Origin: JAGVPT01 sp963717445
GTDB taxonomy: Bacteria; Bacteroidota; Ignavibacteria; UBA10030; UBA8401
Assembly: GCA_963717445.1 (NCBI GenBank)
Contig: OY970334.1
Coordinates: 4,171,172-4,235,171, forward strand
DNA: 64,000 nt
Reading direction: 5' to 3'
The notes under the pieces are model-generated. The model had not been told where the DNA came from and made no database searches. It saw nothing but the letters and a program-made list of their open reading frames with translations. Made by a program: the position numbers and the translations under genes. Below, piece by piece: positions 8,702 through 17,067 of this stretch. Numbering within the stretch: position 1 is the stretch's first letter; each line of letters opens with the position of its first letter.

Positions 8702-9309
8702 AGGATGAATATCAGTCCATTAAGGCCGGCGTAACGGCGTCCATAAAAATTGAAGCCTCAAAATTCATCGCCACGGCGCACCCCGTTGAACTTCGTTCGC
8801 AGGCTGAGGAAACTCTTGCAAGAGTGCGCAAGGAATATTTCGATGCGACACATCATTGCTATGCGTATATCTTGGGGAGCGAAGGAAAAGAATTTCGTTA
8901 TTCTGACGACGGCGAACCTTCGGGTACTGCAGGAACAAAAATTCTTGCTGCTATTCAGTCGAAAAATCTTTCCGATGTTTTGGTCGTCGTCACTCGCTAT
9001 TTCGGGGGGACAAAATTAGGAACCGGAGGGCTTGCGCGTGCGTATGTCGATTCTGCAAGCCGGGTTTTGTCGGATGCCGTCATTGTGCCGAAGATAGTGA
9101 TCGGGGAGCTATTGATAACGTTCCCCTACGATGAAACGAGCAGAGTCATGAACACTCTTTCGCAACGCAAGGGGAGGATTATTGACACCGTGTACGGCGA
9201 TGACGTTACCCTCCGCATTACAATTCGAAAAAGCTCAATGCAGTTGCTTGCGGATGAACTCGTCAACGTGACGCGCGGAAACCTTGCAGTGAAATACGGC
9301 GGCAAATAA
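8698..9309 (+). CDS. IMPACT/YigZ family protein
   Basis: Cytosolic protein of 203 residues, the normal length for YigZ/YvyE. The N-terminal IMPACT domain carries the conserved block YSDDGEPSGTAGTKIL at about residues 74-89 and VVVTRYFGGTKLGTGGL near 100-116; the C-terminal DUF1949 ferredoxin-like domain follows from about 140. The family is related to eukaryotic IMPACT, which acts on translation control, but the bacterial role is not settled. The start overlaps the porin stop by ATGA, implying translational coupling. It converges with ackA. Confidence 0.9.
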   Translation: MKDEYQSIKAGVTASIKIEASKFIATAHPVELRSQAEETLARVRKEYFDATHHCYAYILGSEGKEFRYSDDGEPSGTAGTKILAAIQSKNLSDVLVVVTRYFGGTKLGTGGLARAYVDSASRVLSDAVIVPKIVIGELLITFPYDETSRVMNTLSQRKGRIIDTVYGDDVTLRITIRKSSMQLLADELVNVTRGNLAVKYGGK

Positions 9310-9347
9310 TGGTCAAAAAGGTCGGCTTCAATTGGACGATGTACCTT

Positions 9348-10559
9348 CTATGATATCGCCTTCTCCGTTTCGCATATGGTTGCGGTATCAAGGGCGATCA
9401 TCAACTCTTCGTTTGTTGGGACGACGAAAACTTTTACACGTGACGCGGCAGAATGAATCGGCTTCTCTTTTTCTTTTGAAAAGTTACTCACTTCATCCAG
9501 CTCGATGCCCAGAAACCCCAGATTATCACAGGCAGCTTTTCGAACATCCGGGCTGTTCTCCCCGATTCCACCTGTAAATACGATAGCGTCTGCACCCCCC
9601 ATTGCCGCCATGTATGCACCGGTATATTTTTTTATGCGATACGTAAACACATCGAACGCGTACTGAGCCCTTTTATTCCCTTGTTTCATTTCCTCGATAA
9701 TTTCTCTCATGTCGCTGCTTACTCCCGAAATGCCCATGAGCCCGCTGTGTTTGTTGAGCAGCGTGTTTGCCTCCGAATAATTCAGTCCTTCTTTTGACAT
9801 GATGTGAAGAATAATGTACGGGTCGATGTCGCCGCTGCGCGTTCCCATGAGCAACCCTTCCAGAGGAGTCATCCCCATCGACGTATCGACTGAAACTCCC
9901 TTGTCGACCGCCGCCATGCTGCATCCGTTGCCGAGATGGCAGGTGATGAGTTTCAGGGATTTGTATTCCGCACGCATCAGCTCTGCCGTCCGTTGGGCGA
10001 CAAATAAATGACTTGTTCCGTGAAACCCGTACCTGCGGATTTTATGCTGCTTGTAGAGGGAGTACGGAATCCCGTAAAGGTACGCATGGGGCGGCATTTT
10101 TTGATGGAACGCCGTATCGAACACGGCAACCTGCGGTACATTGGGCAAGTGCACCTGGCACGCATTGATGCCCCTAAGGTTGTGCGGATTATGAAGAGGA
10201 GCGATGTCGATGTTGTCACGAATTCGTTTGATGACATCGTCGGTAATAAGAACGGAAGCACTGAATGCTTCACCCCCGTGCACGACGCGGTGTCCGACGG
10301 CGTTGATCTGGCTTTTATCGGTCAACACTCCGTGGTTTTTGCTGAGGAGCACCGCAAGAATGTACTCGATCGCCGTGGTGTGGTCGAGGATTTCGCCGGT
10401 TATTTTTATTTCGTCCCCGTCGGAACGAATATTGGTGAGGACTGCTCCGTTCATGCCGATGCGGTCGACAATTCCTTTTGCAAGAGCTTGACGGGTTTCA
10501 ATTTCAATGAGCTGATATTTGACGGAAGAGCTTCCGCAGTTGAGGACAAGAATATTCAT
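9348..10559 (-). CDS. ackA: Acetate kinase
   Basis: Catalyses acetate + ATP to acetyl phosphate + ADP, for substrate-level phosphorylation or acetate uptake. 403 residues, standard for AckA. Seen: the N-terminal phosphate-binding strand ILVLNCGSSSVKY at 3-15, GHRVVHGGE near residue 87, the catalytic region VFDTAFHQKMP, HGTSH, TCHLGNGCS and FTGGIGENS near 330. No phosphotransacetylase gene adjoins it. hbd lies 35 bases upstream on the same strand, so both may share a transcript. Confidence 0.97.
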   Translation of the reverse strand: MNILVLNCGSSSVKYQLIEIETRQALAKGIVDRIGMNGAVLTNIRSDGDEIKITGEILDHTTAIEYILAVLLSKNHGVLTDKSQINAVGHRVVHGGEAFSASVLITDDVIKRIRDNIDIAPLHNPHNLRGINACQVHLPNVPQVAVFDTAFHQKMPPHAYLYGIPYSLYKQHKIRRYGFHGTSHLFVAQRTAELMRAEYKSLKLITCHLGNGCSMAAVDKGVSVDTSMGMTPLEGLLMGTRSGDIDPYIILHIMSKEGLNYSEANTLLNKHSGLMGISGVSSDMREIIEEMKQGNKRAQYAFDVFTYRIKKYTGAYMAAMGGADAIVFTGGIGENSPDVRKAACDNLGFLGIELDEVSNFSKEKEKPIHSAASRVKVFVVPTNEELMIALDTATICETEKAIS

Positions 10560-10594
10560 CGTTCGTTGAGAGTCGATTCAAGAGTGGTGGACTA

Positions 10595-11530
10595 TCAGGT
10601 TATGTGTTTCCCCTGGTCGTTGTACTTAAAAAATCCTTCGCCGCTTTTTCTTCCTAACTTTCCCTCGCGCACCATTCGCCGGAGGAGCGGGCATGGACGA
10701 TATTTCGCTTCCCCCAATTCATGGAAGAGGGATTCCATCCACGCGAGAACTTCATCCAACCCCATCATGTCGGCTAACTCGAGCGGCCCGTATTGAAAAT
10801 TGTATCCGAGCTTCATCGCCGTATCGATACCATCAGCAGTCGCCACGCCTTCCATGAGTGCGTGCATCGCTTCATTCAAGAGCGGAACGATGATTCGCGT
10901 CGTTACGAAGCCGGGATACTCGAACACTTCGACGACGGTCTTTCCGATTCTTTCGGCAAATTTCTTCACCGTGTCAAATGTTTTGTCCGAAGTTTTAAGC
11001 CCACGTACGAGTTCCACGAGCGGTACTTTTGGGACGGGATTCAGGAAATGCATTCCGATCACTCTATCCGCGCGCATTGTCGCGGCAGCAAGCTTCGATA
11101 GTGTCAGAGTAGAAGTATTAGAGACGAAAATGGTTTCCGGGGAAGACAATTCATCCAACTCGGAAAAAATCCTCTTCTTCAACTCAAAATTTTCATCCAC
11201 AGCTTCGATAATGATATTGCATTGCGCCGCAGCCTTGAAATCAATTGACCCATGTATGCGGGAGAGGGCAGAGTTCTTTTCGCTCTTGGTCATCGTCCAG
11301 CGTTGGATTTCTCTATCCATGCTTTCCCTTAGTATGCCGGTCATTGTCTCGAGCTGCTTCTCGTTTTTTTCAATCGCAACAACTTCAATCCCGTGCGCAG
11401 CGACGGTCTGAGCAATGCCTTGTCCCATAACTCCGAGACCGATTACCGCAACGGCATTAATCCCGTCTTGGTCATTTTTCTCAAGCTTGAGGTCGTTAAG
11501 AATGTCTTCTATCTTTATATTCGTTGCCAT
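10595..11530 (-). CDS. 3-hydroxyacyl-CoA (3-hydroxybutyryl-CoA) dehydrogenase
   Basis: NAD-dependent oxidation of L-3-hydroxyacyl-CoA to 3-ketoacyl-CoA, in beta-oxidation or butanoate metabolism. 311 residues from the ATG at 11530. The Rossmann loop is VIGLGVMGQGIA near residue 30; SNTSTLTLSKLA and GMHFLNPVPKVPLVE carry the catalytic region with its His, and the C-terminal domain includes GFVTTRI and GPLELADMMGLD. About 25 extra residues precede the Rossmann fold compared with typical Hbd. A TTG at 11548 could add six more residues, but GGA at a proper distance favours the ATG. Substrate chain length cannot be judged. Confidence 0.9.
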   Translation of the reverse strand: MATNIKIEDILNDLKLEKNDQDGINAVAVIGLGVMGQGIAQTVAAHGIEVVAIEKNEKQLETMTGILRESMDREIQRWTMTKSEKNSALSRIHGSIDFKAAAQCNIIIEAVDENFELKKRIFSELDELSSPETIFVSNTSTLTLSKLAAATMRADRVIGMHFLNPVPKVPLVELVRGLKTSDKTFDTVKKFAERIGKTVVEVFEYPGFVTTRIIVPLLNEAMHALMEGVATADGIDTAMKLGYNFQYGPLELADMMGLDEVLAWMESLFHELGEAKYRPCPLLRRMVREGKLGRKSGEGFFKYNDQGKHIT

Positions 11531-11722
11531 TGAAGATTGTCCATTCAAGAAATAATTGTTTACACCACTACATCATTGACAAAAGTAATGCCAGCCGTTG
11601 GAGCGCTCAATTTTCATCAAAATTCAACTTTTCTTTCTATTGATTTGTGAAATTGACAAAAATCTTGTCTCAACTTACCCAAAAATGAAACTCAAGTCAA
11701 TATGACTACTACGGTTATGCCT

Positions 11723-11891
11723 TAACTAGTGCCGTTTCCGATATTAAATCTTGTATTGTAACCGCAACGGACGCTAAGGTCGCAAAGAAGTTTTTGTAAA
11801 AATACTAAGAAATCCTTGCGTCCTTAGCGACCTTTGCGGTGAATGAATTATTGAAAAATACAATATTTGTTTCTGGAAACACCACTAGTTA
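11723..11891. repeat. MITE-like nested palindrome, 169 bp
   Basis: Outer arms TAACTAGTG (11723-11731) and CACTAGTTA (11883-11891) are exact inverted repeats, continued inward by GTTTCC/GGAAAC and AAATCTTGTATT matched against AATACAATATTT. A second, inner inverted repeat fills the centre: ACCGCAACGGACGCTAAGG (from 11761) against the complement of CCTTAGCGACCTTTGCGGT (to 11840). TA at both outer ends would fit a TA target duplication. No transposase is present. Confidence 0.6.
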
Positions 11892-11960
11892 CAACTGAAG
11901 GTCACGGCGCGGTTCATGCTGATATTGGAACGTTTTGAATATTCAAAATAAAAAAAGATT

Positions 11961-11988
11961 TGTCATGCCTGCAAAAACGGGCATCCAG
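11961..11988. repeat. Short dispersed palindromic repeat (GTCATGCC...GGGCATCC type)
   Basis: ATGCCTGC and a near-complementary GGGCAT flank an A-rich loop. This matches the common intergenic repeat whose translation gives WMPVFAGMT-like peptides. Confidence 0.5.
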
Positions 11989-12104
11989 CCCCATTTGATA
12001 GGATTCTCAACGAGTCGAGTCTTCGACCGGTTTTCGACGAAATGATATGTACTTTGAAAGTGGACCACTATCTTCATGCCCTCGGCTTGACTTTTGGCCT
12101 GCAT

Positions 12105-12134
12105 TTGATTACTTTTTATCAGTTTCAGTATAAT
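12105..12134 (+). promoter_or_regulatory. Putative promoter of the suf operon
   Basis: TTGATT at 12105-12110, 18-base spacer, TATAAT at 12129-12134 (perfect -10). It would start transcription near 12141, about 88 bases before the regulator's ATG and about 57 bases before the IscR-like operator. Confidence 0.4.
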
Positions 12135-12197
12135 TTGAAACGAATTTTGGATAAAACTTGTTAGAGTAATTGTAACCGTACGAATTTTTTTGGGACG

Positions 12198-12222
12198 AAA
12201 TAAGACCAAATCAGTCGGGTAT
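12198..12222 (+). promoter_or_regulatory. IscR type-1-like operator before the Rrf2 gene
   Basis: The right half CAGTCGGGTAT (12212-12222) fits the E. coli IscR type-1 half-site YAGTCRRSTAT at every position. The centre AAAT and the inner left GAC (12204-12206) also fit; the outer left half does not. The site ends six bases before the ATG of the Rrf2 regulator, as expected for autoregulation by a [2Fe-2S] Rrf2 protein. Confidence 0.55.
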
Positions 12223-12228
12223 GTGATC

Positions 12229-12633
12229 ATGCTGAAATTGTCGAAAAGGGTTGAATACGGATTGATTGCGATACGGCATATTGCGGCCGCAGAGTCGGGG
12301 AGGATTACGACCGCAAAAGAAATCGCAGACCGGTATAAGATCCCTTATGAACTTTTAGCGAAAGTGATGCAACGATTGGCCAAACGTGGGTTGATTATTT
12401 CACATCAAGGAATTTATGGCGGCTACACATTGGCGAACGGTGCCGGTGAACTTTCAATCTCGGCGATCATTGACGCGATTGAAGGTCATCTTCCGGCGAT
12501 CACACAATGTCTCGCAGAAAGTCCGGACAGTTGTTCGATCTATGACAACTGCACGATAAAGAATCCTCTTGGAAAGATTCAGTTAAATATAGAACAGGTT
12601 TTTAAAACAATGAAGCTGTCGGAGATTGTCTGA
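12229..12633 (+). CDS. Rrf2-family Fe-S regulator (IscR/SufR-like)
   Basis: DNA-binding regulator expected to sense [2Fe-2S] status and control the suf genes that follow. 134 residues from the ATG at 12229. The N-terminal winged helix begins LSKRVEYGLIAIRHIA and includes the wing GIYGGYTLA. Three cysteines, C94-x7-C102-x5-C108, are placed like the cluster ligands of IscR (C-x5-C-x5-C), with slightly wider first spacing. An upstream ATG-less extension to 12190 is possible, but this start matches the family. An IscR type-1-like site lies directly before the gene, so autorepression is the simplest model. It is the first gene of the operon; iscS starts 2 bases after its stop. Confidence 0.85.
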   Translation: MLKLSKRVEYGLIAIRHIAAAESGRITTAKEIADRYKIPYELLAKVMQRLAKRGLIISHQGIYGGYTLANGAGELSISAIIDAIEGHLPAITQCLAESPDSCSIYDNCTIKNPLGKIQLNIEQVFKTMKLSEIV

Positions 12634-12635
12634 TC

Positions 12636-13859
12636 ATGAAGCTCCCGGTCTACATGGATAATCATGCTACAACACAGGTTGACCCTGAAGTGGTTCAAGC
12701 GATGGTTCCTTTTTTTACAGAGCATTTCGGCAACGCAGCGAGCCGCCAGCATCGGTTTGGTTGGGTTGCAGAGGAGGCGGTAGAAAATGCTCGAAGGACT
12801 ATTGCCCGGCACATTAATGCCGAGGCGAAAGAAATTATTTTTACAAGCGGTGCGACGGAATCGAACAACCTTGCGCTCAAAGGAATTGTCGAAGCATATT
12901 GTAAAAAAGGAAAACATCTTATTACGTCAAGAACAGAACACAGGTCAATTCTCGACGTTTGTTCTGTGCTGGAGCGGACCGGTTACCAGATTACGTATTT
13001 AGCCGTGGATGAATCCGGGATGGTCAATCCGCAAGCCGTTCGTGATGCGATGACCGATGAAACGATTCTTGTCTCTGTGATGATGGCGAATAATGAAATC
13101 GGCACGATTGCTCCTATCAAAGAAATCGGCGAAATCTGTCTGGAGCGCGGAATTCTTCTGCACACCGACGCGACCCAGTGCATGGGAAAAATTCCGATCG
13201 ATGTGCAATTATTGAATATCCATTGTATGTCGATGAGCGCTCATAAAATATATGGGCCGAAAGGAATCGGTGCCCTGTATGTTCGGAGCAAAAACCCACG
13301 CGTAAAAATTGTTCAGCAAATGGACGGGGGTGGGCACGAGCAGGGAGTGCGTTCCGGGACGCTGAACGTACCGGCAATCGTTGGGTTTGCAAAAGCTGTT
13401 GAACTCGCCGCTCGGCAAAATGCTGTGGAACCGGTTCGCATCGCAGCGCTCCGGGATAGGTTGGAAGGTCAATTGCTTAAGGTTGAAGGAGCACGATGCA
13501 ACGGCCACCGGGCAAAACGCTTATACAATAATTTGAACATTACGTTTCCGTTCGTTCATGCCGATGACTTGATGATGGCGCTGAAGAACGATGTTGCAAT
13601 TTCATCGGGATCGGCATGTTCATCCGCAGACCTTGATGCTGCGAGCGTCTCTCACGTGTTGAGCGCCATCGGCATTGACGACGAGCTCTCCCGTTGCACG
13701 GTTCGAATCGGGCTTGGAAGATTTAATACGGAAGAAGAGATTACTTTTGCAGGAAAGAAGATTGTGGAAGCAATACGCCGGCTCCGTGAATCGTCGCCGC
13801 AATACCAACTATACAAGAAGACAAAATCGCCGGAAGTGATGCCATTCCCTCATTCATAG
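12636..13859 (+). CDS. iscS: Cysteine desulfurase, IscS/NifS type (group I)
   Basis: PLP enzyme that takes sulfur from L-cysteine as a persulfide for Fe-S clusters and other thio-cofactors. 407 residues. Seen: the N-terminus YMDNHATTQVDPEV, the PLP-region TSGATESNN, TEHRSILD, and the Schiff-base lysine in SAHKIYGPKG (K204). The mobile catalytic loop ISSGSACSSA carries C328; its length and Cys context are those of group I (IscS/NifS), not SufS. It lies between the Rrf2 regulator and a 93-aa unknown, so this operon has two desulfurases of different classes (see SufS at 18441). It may be the sulfur source for SufA/SufBCD or serve tRNA thiolation. Confidence 0.93.
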   Translation: MKLPVYMDNHATTQVDPEVVQAMVPFFTEHFGNAASRQHRFGWVAEEAVENARRTIARHINAEAKEIIFTSGATESNNLALKGIVEAYCKKGKHLITSRTEHRSILDVCSVLERTGYQITYLAVDESGMVNPQAVRDAMTDETILVSVMMANNEIGTIAPIKEIGEICLERGILLHTDATQCMGKIPIDVQLLNIHCMSMSAHKIYGPKGIGALYVRSKNPRVKIVQQMDGGGHEQGVRSGTLNVPAIVGFAKAVELAARQNAVEPVRIAALRDRLEGQLLKVEGARCNGHRAKRLYNNLNITFPFVHADDLMMALKNDVAISSGSACSSADLDAASVSHVLSAIGIDDELSRCTVRIGLGRFNTEEEITFAGKKIVEAIRRLRESSPQYQLYKKTKSPEVMPFPHS

Positions 13860-13875
13860 AAAAGAAAGCTTCATC

Positions 13876-14157
13876 ATGAAAAAATCAGCGACCATTATTA
13901 ATAACCAAGTTGAGTTCCTTCATTTTCTGAAGGCGAAATTCCCATTGTATCATTTATCAAATTTTTTCTTCCGGGATTTGCATTACGGGATCATCAATTT
14001 TTTTGAACAGAAAAAAATGAGCATCGGGTACGGTGAGGCCGAACATGTTGCCCGCGAGGTAGCTCAGCATTTCGAAAAGCAAAATATTTTCAAAAAAGTG
14101 AACCAGCAAGGATGGGTGTTGCAATATCCCGAGTTTACGGCAAAAAAAGCATCATAA
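13876..14157 (+). CDS. Conserved-looking 93-aa protein of unknown function within suf operon
   Basis: I do not recognise this family. 93 residues, basic and aromatic-rich (FPLYHLSNFFFRDLHYGIINFFEQ), with no cysteines, so it cannot ligate a cluster through thiols. No signal peptide. Two predicted helices are joined by MSIGYGEAEHVAREVAQHF, and the C-terminus is short and basic. It sits 16 bases after iscS and 50 bases before sufA, in the same direction, so a role in the Fe-S pathway is inferred from position only: for example a frataxin-like or desulfurase-modulating partner. Coding is supported by a clean frame between well-spaced operon genes. Confidence 0.65.
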   Translation: MKKSATIINNQVEFLHFLKAKFPLYHLSNFFFRDLHYGIINFFEQKKMSIGYGEAEHVAREVAQHFEKQNIFKKVNQQGWVLQYPEFTAKKAS

Positions 14158-14207
14158 CATGGATCAATCAATGATCAAAAATTTAATTGTCAAAAGGAGA
14201 AACAGCC

Positions 14208-14588
14208 ATGTCTGAAGTACTCACGGCGCAAGGGCCGCAACCGCAAACTACAATTCCTGATGAAATCCAGTTGACGGAGAAGGCAGCTTCGGAGGTTAAA
14301 AATATCAGGTCCTCGAATAATATCCCGGAATCGCACGGCCTGCGGCTTGGCGTTAAAGGCGGCGGATGTTCGGGACTTACATACGTTCTCGCGTTCGACG
14401 AAAAAGCGAATGATAAGGACATCGTGCTGGACCTTCACGGGATAAAAGTCTACGTGGATCAAAAAAGCATGTTCTATCTTTCCGGGACCGTTTTGGATTT
14501 TACCGACGGATTGAACGGAAGGGGCTTCGTGTTCAACAATCCGCAAGCGGCAAAAACTTGCGGCTGCGGCAGTTCGTTCGGCGTGTAA
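14208..14588 (+). CDS. sufA: A-type Fe-S carrier SufA/IscA (HesB family)
   Basis: Carrier that receives a cluster from the SufBCD scaffold and passes it to apo-proteins. 126 residues from the ATG at 14208, which follows GGAGA at 8 bases; the TTG at 14187 is rejected. The three ligand cysteines are C54 in GGGCSGLTY and C118/C120 in TCGCGSSF, the invariant A-type pattern. An N-terminal extension of about 25 residues precedes the domain. Next gene is sufB, 34 bases downstream. Confidence 0.95.
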   Translation: MSEVLTAQGPQPQTTIPDEIQLTEKAASEVKNIRSSNNIPESHGLRLGVKGGGCSGLTYVLAFDEKANDKDIVLDLHGIKVYVDQKSMFYLSGTVLDFTDGLNGRGFVFNNPQAAKTCGCGSSFGV

Positions 14589-14622
14589 TTCGCGGATTGA
14601 TTAAACTTAGATTGGAGTTCAG

Positions 14623-16062
14623 ATGCAAGAATCAATGGAGACCCTGGTTAATAAGGAATACAAGTACGGCTTCGTCACCGATATCGAAACCGATGCGATT
14701 CCCAAGGGCCTGAACGAAGATATTATTCGCTTGATATCTCTCAAAAAACACGAGCCGGAATTTATGCTCGAATGGCGTTTAAAAGCTTTCCGCCATTGGC
14801 TCACGTTGAATGAGGAACCGCATTGGCAAAATTTCACATATCCGCCGATCGACTACCAGAACATCATCTACTACGCGGCCCCGAAAAAGAAGCCGCAAGT
14901 AAACAGTCTTGATGAAGTCGACAAAGAGATTTTAGCGACTTACGAGAAGCTGGGAATCTCCATCACCGAGCAGAAGCGAATGAGCGGCGTTGCGGTCGAT
15001 GCCATTTTCGACAGCGTTTCCGTTGCAACGACTTTTAAGGAGAAACTCGGAGAGTTAGGCATCGTTTTCTGCTCATTTTCTGAAGCGATACAACACCACC
15101 CCGACCTTGTAAAAAAATATTTGGGCTCGGTCGTTCCGTATACCGACAATTTTTTTGCGACGCTTAACTCGGCGGTATTCAGCGACGGCTCGTTTTGCTT
15201 CATTCCAAAAGGCGTACGCTGCCCGATGGAGCTTTCGACATACTTTAGAATCAACACAGCCGAGACGGGACAATTTGAGCGGACACTCATCGTGGCTGAA
15301 GAAGGGGCAAGCGTGAGCTACCTTGAAGGATGCACCGCACCTATTCGCGACACAAATCAACTCCACGCGGCAGTTGTCGAATTGGTTGCGCTGGACGATG
15401 CCGAGATAAAATACTCGACAGTGCAGAATTGGTATGCAGGGGATAAGGAAGGCAAGGGGGGAATCTATAATTTTGTCACAAAACGGGGGAAATGCCTCGG
15501 AAAAAATTCCAAGATTTCCTGGACGCAAGTTGAAACCGGATCCGCCATTACGTGGAAGTATCCGAGTGTGATTTTGCAAGGAGACAACTCGGTCGGAGAA
15601 TTTTATTCCGTTGCCGTCGTGAACAATCGCCAGGTGGCCGATACCGGGACGAAGATGACGCACATCGGGAAGAATACAAAGAGCACAATTATCTCAAAAG
15701 GCATTTCAGCAGGATTCGGCGGGAATACATACCGCGGTTCGGTAAAGGTTCTACCGCATGCGACAAACGCCCGTAATTACACACAATGCGATTCGATGCT
15801 CATCGGGAACAAATGCAGTGCAAATACCTTTCCATATATCGAAGTGCGTAACACAACGTCGAGCGTAGAACATGAAGCATCAACATCAAAAATCGGCGAA
15901 GACCAGCTCTTTTACTGTAAACAGCGGGGCATCGATACGGAAAACGCGATCTCCATGATCGTGAACGGATTTGCGAAAGAGGTGTTCAAAAATCTTCCGA
16001 TGGAATTTGCCGTTGAAGCGCAGAAACTGCTTGGAATTAGTTTAGAGGGAAGCGTCGGTTGA
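14623..16062 (+). CDS. sufB: Fe-S cluster scaffold SufB
   Basis: Core scaffold of the SufBC2D complex, where clusters are assembled using ATP-driven changes in SufC. 479 residues, standard. Seen: GYVTD-like start GFVTDIETDAIPKGLNEDIIRLIS, the RCPMELSTYFRIN segment, LEGCTAP with the conserved Cys, and the beta-helix region ending HEASTSKIGEDQLFYCKQRGID. The ATG at 14623 follows a GGAG box. Downstream, a 97-base spacer with tandem repeats separates it from sufC. Confidence 0.97.
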   Translation: MQESMETLVNKEYKYGFVTDIETDAIPKGLNEDIIRLISLKKHEPEFMLEWRLKAFRHWLTLNEEPHWQNFTYPPIDYQNIIYYAAPKKKPQVNSLDEVDKEILATYEKLGISITEQKRMSGVAVDAIFDSVSVATTFKEKLGELGIVFCSFSEAIQHHPDLVKKYLGSVVPYTDNFFATLNSAVFSDGSFCFIPKGVRCPMELSTYFRINTAETGQFERTLIVAEEGASVSYLEGCTAPIRDTNQLHAAVVELVALDDAEIKYSTVQNWYAGDKEGKGGIYNFVTKRGKCLGKNSKISWTQVETGSAITWKYPSVILQGDNSVGEFYSVAVVNNRQVADTGTKMTHIGKNTKSTIISKGISAGFGGNTYRGSVKVLPHATNARNYTQCDSMLIGNKCSANTFPYIEVRNTTSSVEHEASTSKIGEDQLFYCKQRGIDTENAISMIVNGFAKEVFKNLPMEFAVEAQKLLGISLEGSVG

Positions 16063-16124
16063 CAATGAACAATCAACAATGAACAATGATCAGCTAAAAC
16101 CTAATAGCCAACACCTAAAAGCCT
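16062..16124. repeat. Tandem AACAATGA-type and CTAAAACC-type repeats
   Basis: GACAATGAACAATCAACAATGAACAATG (16061-16088) consists of imperfect copies of ACAATGA; it is followed by CTAAAACCTAATAGCC and AACACCTAAAAGCC, two imperfect copies. Such simple repeats are frequent between genes in environmental FCB genomes. They insert into the suf operon without breaking gene order. Confidence 0.5.
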
Positions 16125-16159
16125 GATATTTCCAAAAAATTCTAAGGAACAAAAAACCG

Positions 16160-16921
16160 ATGTTAGAAATAAAAAATCTCCACGCAAATGTTGCGGGAAA
16201 AGAAATTTTGAAAGGCATTACGTTGACGGTGAACGCGGGCGAAGTTCATGCCGTGATGGGACCGAACGGTTCGGGAAAAAGTACGCTCGCGCAGGTACTT
16301 GCCGGCCATCCTTCGTATGAGGTAACGGAAGGGACGGTGCTCTATGATGGAAAAGATTTGTTGGAAATGGATCCGGAAGTCCGCGCACAGGAAGGAGTGT
16401 TCCTTGCATTTCAATATCCCGTGGAGATACCCGGGGTCAGCAACAGCTATTTTCTAAAAGCCGGGTTGAATGAAATTCGAAAATACAAGGGATTTGAGCC
16501 GCTCGATGCGTTGCAGTTTCTCAAAATCCTCAAAGAAAAAATGAAGCTCGTCGAGATGGACGTGAGTTTTATCAACCGCCCCGTCAATGAAGGATTTTCC
16601 GGCGGCGAAAAGAAACGGAATGAAATTTTACAGATGGCCGTGCTTGAGCCGAAACTCGGCATCCTCGATGAAACAGATTCAGGGTTGGATATCGACGCAT
16701 TGAAGATTGTCGCCCATGGCGTCAATCAACTAAAGAAACCGGACAATGCGATTATTGTTGTGACTCACTACCAGCGGTTGTTGAATTATATTGTCCCCGA
16801 TTTTGTCCATGTGCTGGTTAACGGCCGCATCGTAAAATCGGGCGGTAAAGAACTTGCCCTCGAACTCGAAGCAAACGGTTATGACGATGTGAAGGAAGAA
16901 GCGGCATCTGTAGCAGGTTGA
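16160..16921 (+). CDS. sufC: Fe-S assembly ATPase SufC
   Basis: ABC-type ATPase of the SufBC2D scaffold, soluble rather than membrane transport. 253 residues. Walker A GPNGSGKST at 34-42, Q-loop FLAFQYPVEIPG typical of SufC, signature FSGGEKKRNEILQM near 148, Walker B LGILDETDSGLDIDALK. The start ATG at 16160 has AAGGA at a good distance. It lies between sufB and sufD; a 146-base spacer with a GCAAAG-type hairpin follows. Confidence 0.97.
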   Translation: MLEIKNLHANVAGKEILKGITLTVNAGEVHAVMGPNGSGKSTLAQVLAGHPSYEVTEGTVLYDGKDLLEMDPEVRAQEGVFLAFQYPVEIPGVSNSYFLKAGLNEIRKYKGFEPLDALQFLKILKEKMKLVEMDVSFINRPVNEGFSGGEKKRNEILQMAVLEPKLGILDETDSGLDIDALKIVAHGVNQLKKPDNAIIVVTHYQRLLNYIVPDFVHVLVNGRIVKSGGKELALELEANGYDDVKEEAASVAG

Positions 16922-16955
16922 ACTTTAATAAATCGAGACATCTGAAAAATTATCT

Positions 16956-17023
16956 CTCGCCAAGCCGCGAAGGCGCAAAGTTTTTGTTTTAGATTCAATT
17001 TGCGACTTCGCGTCTTTAAGCGA
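16956..17023. repeat. GCAAAG-type intergenic palindrome
   Basis: TCGCCAAGCCGCGAAGGCGCAAA against the complement of TTTGCGACTTCGCGTCTTTAAGCGA makes an imperfect hairpin in the sufC-sufD spacer. It belongs to the same family as the elements at 11761, 28554 and 30376. Confidence 0.6.
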
Positions 17024-17067
17024 TGCGCAGTTGCCGGATTATTCAGAAGTCTCAAATCATAAGAAAA

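Larger units (their letters stand above)
11531..12104. other. Gene-free, repeat-rich intergenic region
   Basis: About 570 bases with no credible reading frame. It holds the MITE-like palindrome at 11723-11891 and a second short repeat at 11961-11988. The minus-strand frame here reads GWMPVFAGMT, a peptide commonly produced by spurious translation of a widespread bacterial intergenic repeat, so it is not a gene. Confidence 0.7.

Noticed and set aside
10008..10796. 262-codon plus-strand frame
   Set aside because: Antisense to ackA and hbd, both certain.
11943..12230. 95-codon minus-strand frame before the suf operon
   Set aside because: Contains WMPVFAGMT, the usual spurious translation of an intergenic repeat, and covers the suf promoter and operator.
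16062..16124. Possible CRISPR-like direct repeats between sufB and sufC
   Set aside because: Units are 7-15 bases, imperfect and without spacers; no cas genes are present.
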